DNA from: Singulisphaera sp. GP187
Lineage (GTDB): Bacteria > Planctomycetota > Planctomycetia > Gemmatales > Gemmataceae
Assembly: GCA_945905925.1 (NCBI GenBank)
Contig: CAMDQN010000051.1
Coordinates: 1 to 44,401 of the forward strand
DNA: 44,401 bases
Reading direction: 5' to 3'
In this document: positions 26,501 to 33,264 of the stretch, one piece after another
Numbering within the stretch: the first letter of the stretch is position 1
Layout: each line of letters opens with the position of its first letter
Notes under the pieces: model-generated
Databases searched by the model: none
What the model saw: only the letters and a program-made list of their open reading frames with translations
Told to the model about the DNA's origin: nothing
Program-made: the position numbers and the translations under genes

Positions 26501-29398
26501 GCCGAACAAGGGAAGGTGCCGGACGCGATCAAGCAATTTGAGGTTCTCGAAGCAGCCGATGAACTCAGCCCCGCCGCGTACCGTACGCTCGCGGAGTGGT
26601 ATCTGGTCGAGAACCGCCGCGCGCAGCACGACAAGGCCCGCGTTGCGGTCTACAAGACTACCGAAGAGTACTACCTCAGTCAGCGGATCAACAACTACCT
26701 GCACCCGTGGCGCGCCACCACGGGCACGCTCCCGACAAAACTCGACCCGGAGATTCTAAACCACTTCACCGTGCTGTTCGAGAAGTCGGCTTCACCCCAG
26801 AACTACCTCTGGCAACTGCAACAGTTCTATCAGGCGTCGCGCGACTTCCGGTTGCTCTCGATGCTCCCCGACGGTGTGATCGGGCACACGGCCGGCAAGG
26901 TGTACCCGTTCCTTCAGGGGATGCGCGCGGTGCTCGGCGAGGTGCGCGATGAGGCGACCGCGGACGAACTCGCGAAGCGGATCGAAGCGGTGCGACTCTC
27001 CGCCAAGACCACAGTCGATCAGCGCGCGCTCGACCTGCTGGAATTGATGGTCGAGCGCCGCGCGGCCGAACTTCAGAACCAGCCCGGGCCGCACGCGGAG
27101 AAGGCGCTCGCGGCACTCGAGAGCGCGTTCAAACGCGAGTGGTCCGCCGGCGAACCGCGGCTCATGGCGGACTTCCTCGCGGCGGTCGGAAACGTCCCGC
27201 AAGCGGCCATCGCGAAGGAACAACTTCGCCAACTGGAACTGCTGCACAAGGGCGCCGCGGCCGGGACGTTCGACCGGTTGCACATCGCCCAGCGCCACGC
27301 TGAAACGCTCAACGCATACTCGCGCCGCCCCGAAGCGACCGACCTCCTTCAGGCCGCGCTGAAGGAGTTTGAAGAGGCGAACAACGGCGTGCTGCCGACT
27401 TCGGCGAACAGCGCCTTGCTCACGCTGATCGGCTTCATGCAAGACGCGGGGCATTATGACCGCGGCGAGAAGGTACTGCTCGCGCAACTCAAACACCCGG
27501 TTCACGGTGAACAAAAACGGTGGCTGGTCCAGCACCTCAACGACCTCTACCATCGCGCGTTGCAGAACAAGGGTGCGGTGTCGCTCGGTGAAGGGCGAGC
27601 GATCTACAAGGCGCTCGAAGGCAAGCTGTTCACCGACATGACCGAACCCGACCAGAATCACCGCTATCAGGTACTCAGTCAGCTCACTCGCCTGTACCGC
27701 ACGGGGCACGGTCTCAAGCTCGAAGGGATCGCTGCCGACCTGAAGGCGTTTGCGTTCAAGCGACTCCCGACGCTCCTGAAGGAACAAACCGTCGGTTACG
27801 ATTCGGTCGTCCGCGACGCGGCTCAAACGCTACACGACCTGATTGGCCCGCGCGACGCGATCGCATTCGTGCTGGACCGCATCGACGACGAACCCGACTG
27901 GCTGCGCTACACCAACCAGAACGCCTGGACCCAGAACAACTACAGGCTCGGCCACTGGCGCCTGGCGGTGAAGGAACTCGGCGACCTCGAACCGCGTCTC
28001 CTGAAACTCGTCCTGGGCGAACTCCGACGCGACCTCAATTCGCGCGAGTCTCGCGAACGCACGATGTACGACCGACGGCACAGCGCCCATTGGCCCGAAA
28101 AGAGCGCCGACTTTGCGAAGGTCGCGGAGGAAATACTCGCCGAACGCAAGAAGTCGAGTGCGTCGGTGGAGTACATCGCGGAGTATCTGTTCTTCGGTCT
28201 GCCTCGCGAGAAGCAGGCGATCGAAATCCTGTTCGCGGCTCACGAGCAGAAGGTTCTCGCCGAGTCCGGGCAGTGGCAACTCGCGGACTATCTCCATCGC
28301 GAACAGCGCTACGCGGAGTCGATCCCGCTGTTGCTTCCGCTGGTCGCGACACGGCCGGAGAACCTCGGTTACCGTACCAAACTGATGCACGCGTACTTCC
28401 GCGCCGGGAAGCAGGCGGAACTCCTCGCGCTGCTCACGCAGACTGACACGTTCTTCCACGAGAAGGACCGGTGGACCGAGGGCGTGCTCGCGGCGCTGGC
28501 CTACAGTTGTCTGGAGAACAAACTCTTCAAGCTATCGACCGTGTACTACGACGAACTCATTCCGTTGCACCAGCGATCGCACGCACGCCGCGGCATCGGT
28601 AACGGCACGCTATCGAACTACTACGCGCACGCGGCCAAAGCCTACGCCGGGTTGGGCGACACGAAGAAGGCCGTCGATATGGCGAGCGGGGCCGTGGTGA
28701 GTTGGGGACCGCGCCACGAACAGCGAACGGCCGCGCTGAACGCGCTCGTGGAGGTTCTCACCGACGCACCGGACCTGGCCGCGTATGTCGCGTGGTTGGA
28801 CAAGGAGAAACAAGACAGCGCGGTGGTCCGCAAGGCGATCGGGAAGGCCTACATCCAGAAGAACGACCACGCGCGGGCGATCCCACAGTTGCAACTCGCG
28901 TCCGAACTGCAACCGGACGACGCGGAGATTTACGAGGCACTACTCGTCTGCCTCGACAAGATCGGTCTGAAGGACGAGGCCGTCGCTCAACTGCTTCGAG
29001 CGGTCGAGTTGTCGCGGCGCGACATCAAGCTCTACGAGCAACTCGGCAAGCGCCTCACCGATCTGAACCGCACGGGCGAAGCCGAGCGCGCGTACACCTC
29101 GGTGGTGGAAATGCTGCCCAACGAATCGGAGGGTCACGCGCTGCTGGCAGAGGTTCGCGGGAAGCAGAACCGCTGGCCGGACGCGATCGCGCACTGGGAG
29201 CGCGTCGCCGAGATTCGCGCGCTGGAGCCGACCGGCCTGTTGAAGCTCGCCGCGGCGCAAATCGAGAACAAGGACTGGGCCGCCGCCTCGAAGTCGTTGC
29301 GCACGCTGCGGAGCCAAAGCTGGCCGCCGCGCTTCACTGATGTGGAGAAGGAGACGCGCGAACTGGAGAAGAAGTTGGAGGAGCGGCAGAAAAAGTGA
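20552..29398 (+). CDS. Giant membrane protein: anti-sigma-like head, FecR-like, VIT, VWA, TPR
   Basis: A 2948-residue protein. ATG 20552 is used because it overlaps the sigma-factor remnant; the open frame runs back to 20252 but with unrelated codon use. Residues 1-66 are cytoplasmic, with PDPAFLARLREQSQAAF resembling planctomycete anti-sigma heads. One helix follows (68-90), then a FecR-like region (about 120-240, LKPGDWLRTD, AVIVGPHSTIEL, LLAGEVEI), a VIT domain (about 258-395), and a VWA domain (about 505-690) with an intact DTSAS metal site (512-516). The VIT-VWA C-terminal signature TPYTSLLVLE comes near 795. A charged low-complexity part (830-1000) leads to a segment near 1190-1262 that resembles LolA/RseB-type sheets (weak). 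From about 1320 to the end are helical/TPR repeats, clearest in 2755-2948. Most of it should be periplasmic. It may sense or bind envelope components; function unproven. Confidence 0.93.
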   Translation: MNDPETYPTDEQLAALLAATDKDTPAPDPAFLARLREQSQAAFEAATGPATTLSPPRGKRTMLAVSFRWLAASAVAILVIGFGVAYWTGAFNQPLPVPVPQPDEPFVFQNGLTDDGRIGKVTDAQGIVAVKPVLHERWSPVQPRLVLKPGDWLRTDSHGANAVALKLIKSAAVIVGPHSTIELIKADEVRLLAGEVEITATDASPVELHGPDKQKLTVKDKQHFKVEKEKLVRVEKEPLWLAGFKGTTANESIGSLVHTVNGVNVPLTVGYHHVTVDIRDQIARTTIEESFVNRTDGILEGVFHFPLPQDASISGFGMWIGNELVEADVVEKQRAREIYEEILREKRDPGLLEWTGGNIFKARVFPIPARSEKRIKITYTQVLPLRGNRYSYSYGLQSEMLKQHPLRDLKIDVKVNSAVAIKGITSPTHPARVAKTEHSGQVEFSAQEYTPTRDFEAVIEVEGGRPDVVVIPHRRGTDGYFLVQLTPPGGAGDWERPLVPNSEPLKLLLLADTSASMDKAQRATQTAVLNSLLGALTPKDTINVAACDVNCDWVFEKPVSATPANIAALQKFLEERKSLGWTDLDQAFASVMKASVAGTHVVYLGDGITTTGKADPVAFAKRLAKLYEGKAGTFHAVSLGSSYESTVLKAIASLGNGSVRRVSSERGPQAAAMELLTEIATPSLRDLKVEFTGLRTARVYPDVLPNVAAGTQQILLGRYLPEDKDQAGEIVVTGILGTKPVRYTSKVHLKDAEQGNSFVPRLWARMHLDKLLEQGTSESVKQDVIALSEEFNIITPYTSLLVLESDADRARFGVKTQFRMRDGEKFFADGRDNAMFELKQKQMKLAGDHRTALRRSILAQLNGLGRDARQFRGEFRERLTSGLGGELDRAEPFLYFGRLGEIDNKEMLSREFGGEDSFASRGSDVLERRLGFGTDEDDEKKLNELRDDPRGETHAREDRMGRWAFESTPELAKAKDGYFDGEYLQQLALSDTTYDGIDFGLDAGLQAERLEEFGRPRGRGASPAGATPYYRRGYRQPQLQWLGTYFPTLAAPARELKEPKTLWPAPALALSRSLLRTDKLSQVKGGIVIARKTDGFDTRRAELASRANRLELVSPTAWFARSTPDGGQITVSWCDPKEYVAYTTAFQLGRIRASNKHDLAQPPLELADDSITPLHVSYAYMAPTVETIAKGRELLILTHKDSPEYEVRVLIDTTRHVVLSVEHRHKGKVTSSTKFEDFVEVAGQWWARKIESLDDKGQRTSLTTQTVTEVPAAEFAKRMAQELAGKSKVQFLKQPLPTIAEAKAAVAAKKATFNDFAVLTLYFGATQQWARALEHLTEAERLATGKVGMRWLRDSFLLASRRHDELRKRVLDEAAALAATTDADTRANDYFLAEHLGNQADQVLQTDERLALSDTLQKVYERQPAHLFAVKTWRSRRVSLFEQAGQADKALQLAKELAIDFPRDYYLQYRYAQALVTNGDYVAAYAWLDRVLVPTAKWEPSEEDTLRGQYAQFLRQQGRYRELADYLAKWLERNPESESPYGQYLSALVRSNQAARAEELAAQWLREARVEGELPAPVAARLRAAVAFATGQGYDLHTNRVEERWHAPLAETVRFFAKRDEHHNILGTIMYSSRFSNTDVARAVRKELAELLVKEIDTLPAARIDALVNIVWSDAGLERDDWKKIATALRKRWDAEKKPDAKHRIAQPLVRVLSWLGPAESLAFLRVQLKDGPEIYRVSYVSDLFNAILSQPWTAAIEDEAFALLDKLANSEEPANGLRTRVASLHYLTDTLLEARYQARVKTLEHPEKLTRADLQKKHAEFRKETREAFADRLRKEAAKHAKPFANWLVAERVWIDMLLERDPKPVTEDCWALLTGAPKKADPEDDNALIEAKLDEMLHARVFVTLLNLAARKGADAALVERLVKYVDQQLKDKPGDARWRAEKYRLLIALDRAKELETVLTQWVSGADPDNRWRLALGYLLAEQGKVPDAIKQFEVLEAADELSPAAYRTLAEWYLVENRRAQHDKARVAVYKTTEEYYLSQRINNYLHPWRATTGTLPTKLDPEILNHFTVLFEKSASPQNYLWQLQQFYQASRDFRLLSMLPDGVIGHTAGKVYPFLQGMRAVLGEVRDEATADELAKRIEAVRLSAKTTVDQRALDLLELMVERRAAELQNQPGPHAEKALAALESAFKREWSAGEPRLMADFLAAVGNVPQAAIAKEQLRQLELLHKGAAAGTFDRLHIAQRHAETLNAYSRRPEATDLLQAALKEFEEANNGVLPTSANSALLTLIGFMQDAGHYDRGEKVLLAQLKHPVHGEQKRWLVQHLNDLYHRALQNKGAVSLGEGRAIYKALEGKLFTDMTEPDQNHRYQVLSQLTRLYRTGHGLKLEGIAADLKAFAFKRLPTLLKEQTVGYDSVVRDAAQTLHDLIGPRDAIAFVLDRIDDEPDWLRYTNQNAWTQNNYRLGHWRLAVKELGDLEPRLLKLVLGELRRDLNSRESRERTMYDRRHSAHWPEKSADFAKVAEEILAERKKSSASVEYIAEYLFFGLPREKQAIEILFAAHEQKVLAESGQWQLADYLHREQRYAESIPLLLPLVATRPENLGYRTKLMHAYFRAGKQAELLALLTQTDTFFHEKDRWTEGVLAALAYSCLENKLFKLSTVYYDELIPLHQRSHARRGIGNGTLSNYYAHAAKAYAGLGDTKKAVDMASGAVVSWGPRHEQRTAALNALVEVLTDAPDLAAYVAWLDKEKQDSAVVRKAIGKAYIQKNDHARAIPQLQLASELQPDDAEIYEALLVCLDKIGLKDEAVAQLLRAVELSRRDIKLYEQLGKRLTDLNRTGEAERAYTSVVEMLPNESEGHALLAEVRGKQNRWPDAIAHWERVAEIRALEPTGLLKLAAAQIENKDWAAASKSLRTLRSQSWPPRFTDVEKETRELEKKLEERQKK

Positions 29399-29432
29399 GA
29401 TAGACCAGTCTCCACAGCGCGCATGAAGTTGG

Positions 29433-29495
29433 TTAGCGTAGGCCCCGTAGGGGCCGTCTCTTCACCCACGACGGCCCCTACGGGGCCTACGCTAA
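29433..29495. repeat. Perfect 26-bp inverted repeat between convergent genes
   Basis: Arms 29433-29458 and 29470-29495 pair exactly around an 11-nt loop. Each arm also contains GGCCCC-GTA-GGGGCC, a hairpin in itself. With flanking GG the left end reads GGTTAGCG. It is placed between the stops of the giant gene and the DUF1501 gene, so it can act as a two-way terminator. Confidence 0.88.
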
Positions 29496-29517
29496 CAACT
29501 CCAATTCCAAACGCGCA

Positions 29518-30930
29518 TCACACCAGTTCGCGCATGGGTTCGCAAGCGTCGAGGAGGTACTGCGGGCGCCCCGTGGGGTCGGGGATCGTCGTCGTGCCCG
29601 AGGTGATGCCGAGCGACTTGTACAGCGTGGCGAACACCTCTTGGTACGTGACGGGGCGCGACACCGCCTTCGCGCCAGTGCGGTCGGTCGCGCCGATCAC
29701 CTGCCCGCCCTTGATCCCGCCGCCCGCGAGCAGCGCCGGACCGACCTCCGGCCAGTGGTCGCGCCCGCCCGACGCGTTCACCTTCGGCGTGCGCCCAAAC
29801 TCGCCCCACACCACGATTGCCACGTCGCCGAGCATCCCGCGATCTTCGAGATCGGTGACCAGCGCCGCGAGCGCGTGATCGACGACCGGAACGAGCTGCC
29901 GCATTCGCGGAAAGTTCTTCGAGTGGGTGTCGAAGTCGCTGAAGGACACGCTCACACACCGCACGCCTGCTTCGACCAGCCGGCGCGCGAGCAACAGCTT
30001 CTTCGCGGCACTCCCGTCCTCGCTCGTGTAGAACTTCTCGCCGCCTGCTGACGACTCCGGCGGCGTGTAGCGTTGTTGCACCTTCTCAGGCTCTTGCGCG
30101 AGATCAAGTGCCGCCGCGAGCCGACCGGAGGTAAGGATGTTCAGCGCCTGCGCGTTGAACTTGTCGAGCGCCTCCATCGTGCCGCTCGCGTCGAGGTCAC
30201 GGCGTGTGTCGTCGAACCCGGCGAGCAACCGCGTCCGGTCTTCGAGCCGCTCGGTCGTCATCCCTTCCGCGAGCGTGAGCTGAATCGTGTGGTTCGCGCC
30301 GCGTGCAGCGAGTTCGCCCTTCATACCGGCTTCGAGTTCACGCGCGAACATCTTCGAGATGTCCGGGCGGAACGGGCCGAACGCCGGTCCGAGGAACCCC
30401 GGCCTGGCGCTGTTGCGCACCAGCGGGCGCCCTTGCAACAGATCGACGAACGCCGGCACTGGGTCGGTGGCCGCGCCGCGCAACTTCGCGACGACGGACC
30501 CCATCGCGGGGCGCCCGCCGACGGTTTGCATGTCCTTCGAAGGGAACCCGGACTGACACTGGAACGCGTCGTGTGCGCCGGCCGAAGCAACCAGCGACCG
30601 CACGAACGCGAACCGGTCCGCGATGGCCGCGACCTTCGGCATGAGTTCCGAGATTCGCAGTCCAATAACTTTGGTAGCGATCGGCGCGAACTCGCCGCGC
30701 ACTTCTTCCGGTGCGTCCGGCTTCGGATCAATGGTGTCGTGCTGTGGTGGACCGCCATCGAGGTGAATGTTGATCACCGACTTCACGGACGAGCGCACTC
30801 CCGACGCTGCTTCGGCGCGAAGCAAGTCCGCGAGCGTCATTCCGCCGAACCCCATCGCGCCCGCGACGAGCACTTGCCGCCGCGTGGGTTGTGCGGACGA
30901 TGAACGGCAGCGTTCGAAGATTGTGAGCAT
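29518..30930 (-). CDS. DUF1501 protein with Tat-type signal
   Basis: A 470-residue protein of the DUF1501 family (alkaline-phosphatase-like fold, abundant in planctomycetes). The export signal holds TRRQVLVAGAMGFGGMTLADLL (from about residue 16). Family motifs are INIHLDGGPPQHDTIDPKP near the start, RISELMPKVAAIADRFAFVRS, and the C-terminal VVWGEFGRTPKVNASGGRDHWP with HW as the metal-site signature. Length matches the family (about 430-480). DUF1501 genes are usually paired with a PSD1/PSCyt cytochrome gene; that partner is missing here. Instead the gene follows, after 108 bp, an MFS transporter gene on the same strand. It may be exported and membrane-associated. Its activity is unknown. Confidence 0.93.
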   Translation of the reverse strand: MLTIFERCRSSSAQPTRRQVLVAGAMGFGGMTLADLLRAEAASGVRSSVKSVINIHLDGGPPQHDTIDPKPDAPEEVRGEFAPIATKVIGLRISELMPKVAAIADRFAFVRSLVASAGAHDAFQCQSGFPSKDMQTVGGRPAMGSVVAKLRGAATDPVPAFVDLLQGRPLVRNSARPGFLGPAFGPFRPDISKMFARELEAGMKGELAARGANHTIQLTLAEGMTTERLEDRTRLLAGFDDTRRDLDASGTMEALDKFNAQALNILTSGRLAAALDLAQEPEKVQQRYTPPESSAGGEKFYTSEDGSAAKKLLLARRLVEAGVRCVSVSFSDFDTHSKNFPRMRQLVPVVDHALAALVTDLEDRGMLGDVAIVVWGEFGRTPKVNASGGRDHWPEVGPALLAGGGIKGGQVIGATDRTGAKAVSRPVTYQEVFATLYKSLGITSGTTTIPDPTGRPQYLLDACEPMRELV

Positions 30931-31038
30931 GTGACTGCGGGGAGGAAGGCAGGAGCCAATCCGGGGAGAAGTTGAGTGTCCCCGGGCGCGACGTGCGCGT
31001 CAAGGGACGTGCCGCGAAACTTGCCAATCGCGAGCGGT

Positions 31039-32406
31039 TCAGTCCGCGATCTGTTTCTTGCTCGTGTCAGGAGCGAACAGGATCGCGACCATACCGAGCA
31101 CGAAAAACATGCCGGTGATTCTCCCGATCCGGGCGTAGTCGCCGCCGAAGTAGCCCATCAGCGCGCCGCTCGCGAAGAGCGTCATCGCGGTCGCGATGCG
31201 CCCGAAGTTGAAGCTCACGCCCGCCCCGGTCGAGCGCACCCGCGTGGGGAACAGTTCCGGCAGGCACAGCGGCAACCACCCGAAGTAGATGCCGCTGACG
31301 AAGCCCAGCACCGCGACCCACGTCAGGAACAACCGGTCCGTCGGAACGAGATACCAGAACACGTACTGCGCGATCAGCAGCGACAACAGGCTGACCAGGA
31401 AGTACGTCGTGCGGCGCCCGACCACGCTGGCGATCCAGCCGCCGAGTAAACTCCCGATGATGCCCGTGAGCGCACGCATCTGAAGCACGTCGGCGCGCAG
31501 CGCGGCGCTTCCGGCTTTCTCCGCCCAAGGCGTCATCCAGTTCGCGGTGCCCCACCCGCCGATCACCGGCGTCGTCGCGAGAATGATGCCCACCAGCGTG
31601 ACCCACAGAAGCGGCGGCCGGAACACGCCGGCAGTAGATACGCCTGCGGCGGGCGTATCCGGTTTCGTGCGCCGCGCCGCGAGCCAGCGAGGTGATTCCG
31701 GCACCGCGACCAGTGCGAACAGCCCCAGCAGGAGCGGCGCGGCCCCGACGAGCATCACCCAGCGCCAGTGGTCCGGCGTGACCGGCTCCACCTTCGCGAG
31801 CGTTGCGAGTAGGAAGATGCCGACGTTCGCGGAGGTACCGATGATGCCAGCCGTCATGGGCCGCGACAGATTCGACCACGCCTCCGCGACCAGCGCGACC
31901 CCGTTGGGCCACATCCCGCCCACGCCGAGGCACGCGAGGAACCACAGCGTGACGAACTGCTCCGGCGCCTGCGCAAGCGCCGTGATCGCCGAGAAGGTCG
32001 AGTAGGTGATGATGCTGATCGCCATGCCGCGAGCGCGGCCGATGCGGTCGCCGAGCCAGCCGAACAGCAGCCCGCCGGCAGCGGCCCCGAACAGGAACGC
32101 GCACTGGTTCCACGCGAACCACCGCCCGACGACCACCTCCCACGCCTTCGCTTGCGCCGCGTCACTCTCGGAGAGCGCCGGCGCGTCGCCTTTCTTCGCG
32201 GCCTCTTGTTGTTTGTTCAGCGCGGTGAAGCGTTCGGCGTCGAGCGCGCCGCTTCGCGCGAGCAAATCAATGGACGCGGCGCGCCCGGTCTGCTGCGTGA
32301 TCGCCATGTGCCCGCCGGCGCCGAGCCAGCCGAGGAACGCGACCGCCAGCACCGTGAGTTTCCCGGCACGCGAGAGCGAAACGACTTCGGGCGCTGGAGA
32401 AGCCAT
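31039..32406 (-). CDS. MFS transporter, sugar/organic-acid type
   Basis: A 455-residue twelve-helix major facilitator protein. The loop 2-3 signature GWLGDRIGRARGM and the matching second-half GGWIASVVGRRTTYF are intact, and PESPRWL after helix 6 is typical of the metabolite:H+ and sugar-porter groups. The first periplasmic loop is long (about residues 38-95), Ala/Glu/Lys-rich and of no known fold. The central cytoplasmic loop after PESPRWL carries a short in-frame palindrome (31637-31659). It sits 13 nt after the aldolase gene on the same strand, so it is likely the uptake step for the sugar acid used by the aldolase and the two oxidoreductase-like proteins. The substrate is inferred only from context. 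Confidence 0.9.
   Translation of the reverse strand: MASPAPEVVSLSRAGKLTVLAVAFLGWLGAGGHMAITQQTGRAASIDLLARSGALDAERFTALNKQQEAAKKGDAPALSESDAAQAKAWEVVVGRWFAWNQCAFLFGAAAGGLLFGWLGDRIGRARGMAISIITYSTFSAITALAQAPEQFVTLWFLACLGVGGMWPNGVALVAEAWSNLSRPMTAGIIGTSANVGIFLLATLAKVEPVTPDHWRWVMLVGAAPLLLGLFALVAVPESPRWLAARRTKPDTPAAGVSTAGVFRPPLLWVTLVGIILATTPVIGGWGTANWMTPWAEKAGSAALRADVLQMRALTGIIGSLLGGWIASVVGRRTTYFLVSLLSLLIAQYVFWYLVPTDRLFLTWVAVLGFVSGIYFGWLPLCLPELFPTRVRSTGAGVSFNFGRIATAMTLFASGALMGYFGGDYARIGRITGMFFVLGMVAILFAPDTSKKQIAD
31637..31659. repeat. Short palindrome in frame inside the MFS gene
   Basis: GATACGCC and GGCGTATC flank TGCGGCG. It encodes part of the segment TPAAGVSTAGV in the loop between helices 6 and 7, a place that tolerates insertions. 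It resembles in type the in-frame palindrome at 17453-17472. Confidence 0.55.
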
Positions 32407-32419
32407 GTGAACGTGCGGC

Positions 32420-33196
32420 TCAGGTGAGCGCCTTTCGGAGTTGCTCGATCTCGGCCTTCAACGTGCGAGTGAACGCGGCGAGGTCGGAACTATGCAGGAC
32501 GAGGTTCCCGCCGGCCTTCGCCCACGCGATCTCCTGATCCATGCCAAGCCAGAAGTGGATGCCCGCACCGACCCCGTGTTCGCGCGCGATGCGGAAGATG
32601 GTGCGCACCGCTTCGTCGAATCGTGGGTGCGCGTACTGCTCTGGAATCCCGAGGCTGCACGACAGGTCGTGCGGACCGATCAGCACCGCGTCGAGTCCCG
32701 GCACGGAGCAGATGTCGTGAAGGTTCTCGATCGCGGGCGCGCTCTCGATGTTCGCGATGAGCACCTTGTCGCCGTTGCGTTTCTCCAGGTAATCGGCCAG
32801 TTCAGGTTCCAGCGTGTTGCGGTCGCGCAGCGCCTCCGCGAGCCTGCGCCCTTTCAGCGGGCGCAGCTTCACCGCACCGACGAGGGCACGAGCCTGATCC
32901 GCCGTTTCGAGGTACGGCCCGATGATGCCGCCGGCGCCGGCGTCGAGCGTCTTGCACGCCTCGAACGGGTCGTTGCACGGGATGCGCACGACCGGAGGCA
33001 GCCCGAGCGCCTGATACGTTTGACACAGGTACGAGAGCGTCTGTCGGTCGAGCGGAATGTGTTCGGTGTCCACGAACACGAAGTCAATGCCGAGCTTCGA
33101 CGCCAGTTCGGGCCACTGCGGTGACATGCCCACCACCGCTGACGCGAACACGTGCCGCCCGTCGTGAAGTGCCCGGATGATCTCGCGGCCGTTCAT
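32420..33196 (-). CDS. HpcH/HpaI-family aldolase
   Basis: A 258-residue class II (metal-dependent) aldolase of the HpcH/HpaI/RhmA/GarL family, which splits 2-keto-3-deoxy sugar acids to pyruvate or related products and an aldehyde. Visible features are FVFVDTEHIPLD (the acid-His base region), PPVVRIP (substrate Arg), GAGGIIGPYLETADQA, IANIESAPAIEN (metal Glu) and VLIGPHDLSCSLG (metal Asp). Length is normal. AAGGAG lies 7 nt before ATG 33196. Downstream is the MFS transporter and upstream, past a 16-bp palindrome, two Gfo/Idh/MocA-like genes. The set reads as a catabolic operon for a sugar acid. The precise substrate (rhamnonate, glucarate-type or another) cannot be told. Confidence 0.92.
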   Translation of the reverse strand: MNGREIIRALHDGRHVFASAVVGMSPQWPELASKLGIDFVFVDTEHIPLDRQTLSYLCQTYQALGLPPVVRIPCNDPFEACKTLDAGAGGIIGPYLETADQARALVGAVKLRPLKGRRLAEALRDRNTLEPELADYLEKRNGDKVLIANIESAPAIENLHDICSVPGLDAVLIGPHDLSCSLGIPEQYAHPRFDEAVRTIFRIAREHGVGAGIHFWLGMDQEIAWAKAGGNLVLHSSDLAAFTRTLKAEIEQLRKALT

Positions 33197-33219
33197 GGGA
33201 ATGCTCCTTCGTTGTGCGC

Positions 33220-33260
33220 CGCTTGCGGCTTCGCGAGCATTACCCGCGAAGCCGCAAGCG
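33220..33260. repeat. Perfect 16-bp inverted repeat
   Basis: Arms CGCTTGCGGCTTCGCG (33220-33235) and its complement (33245-33260) flank a 9-nt loop. It lies between the oxidoreductase stop and the aldolase start and shares the GCCGCAAGC core with the palindrome at 6501-6563. It could attenuate transcription into the aldolase/transporter pair. Confidence 0.85.
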
Positions 33261-33264
33261 ACCC

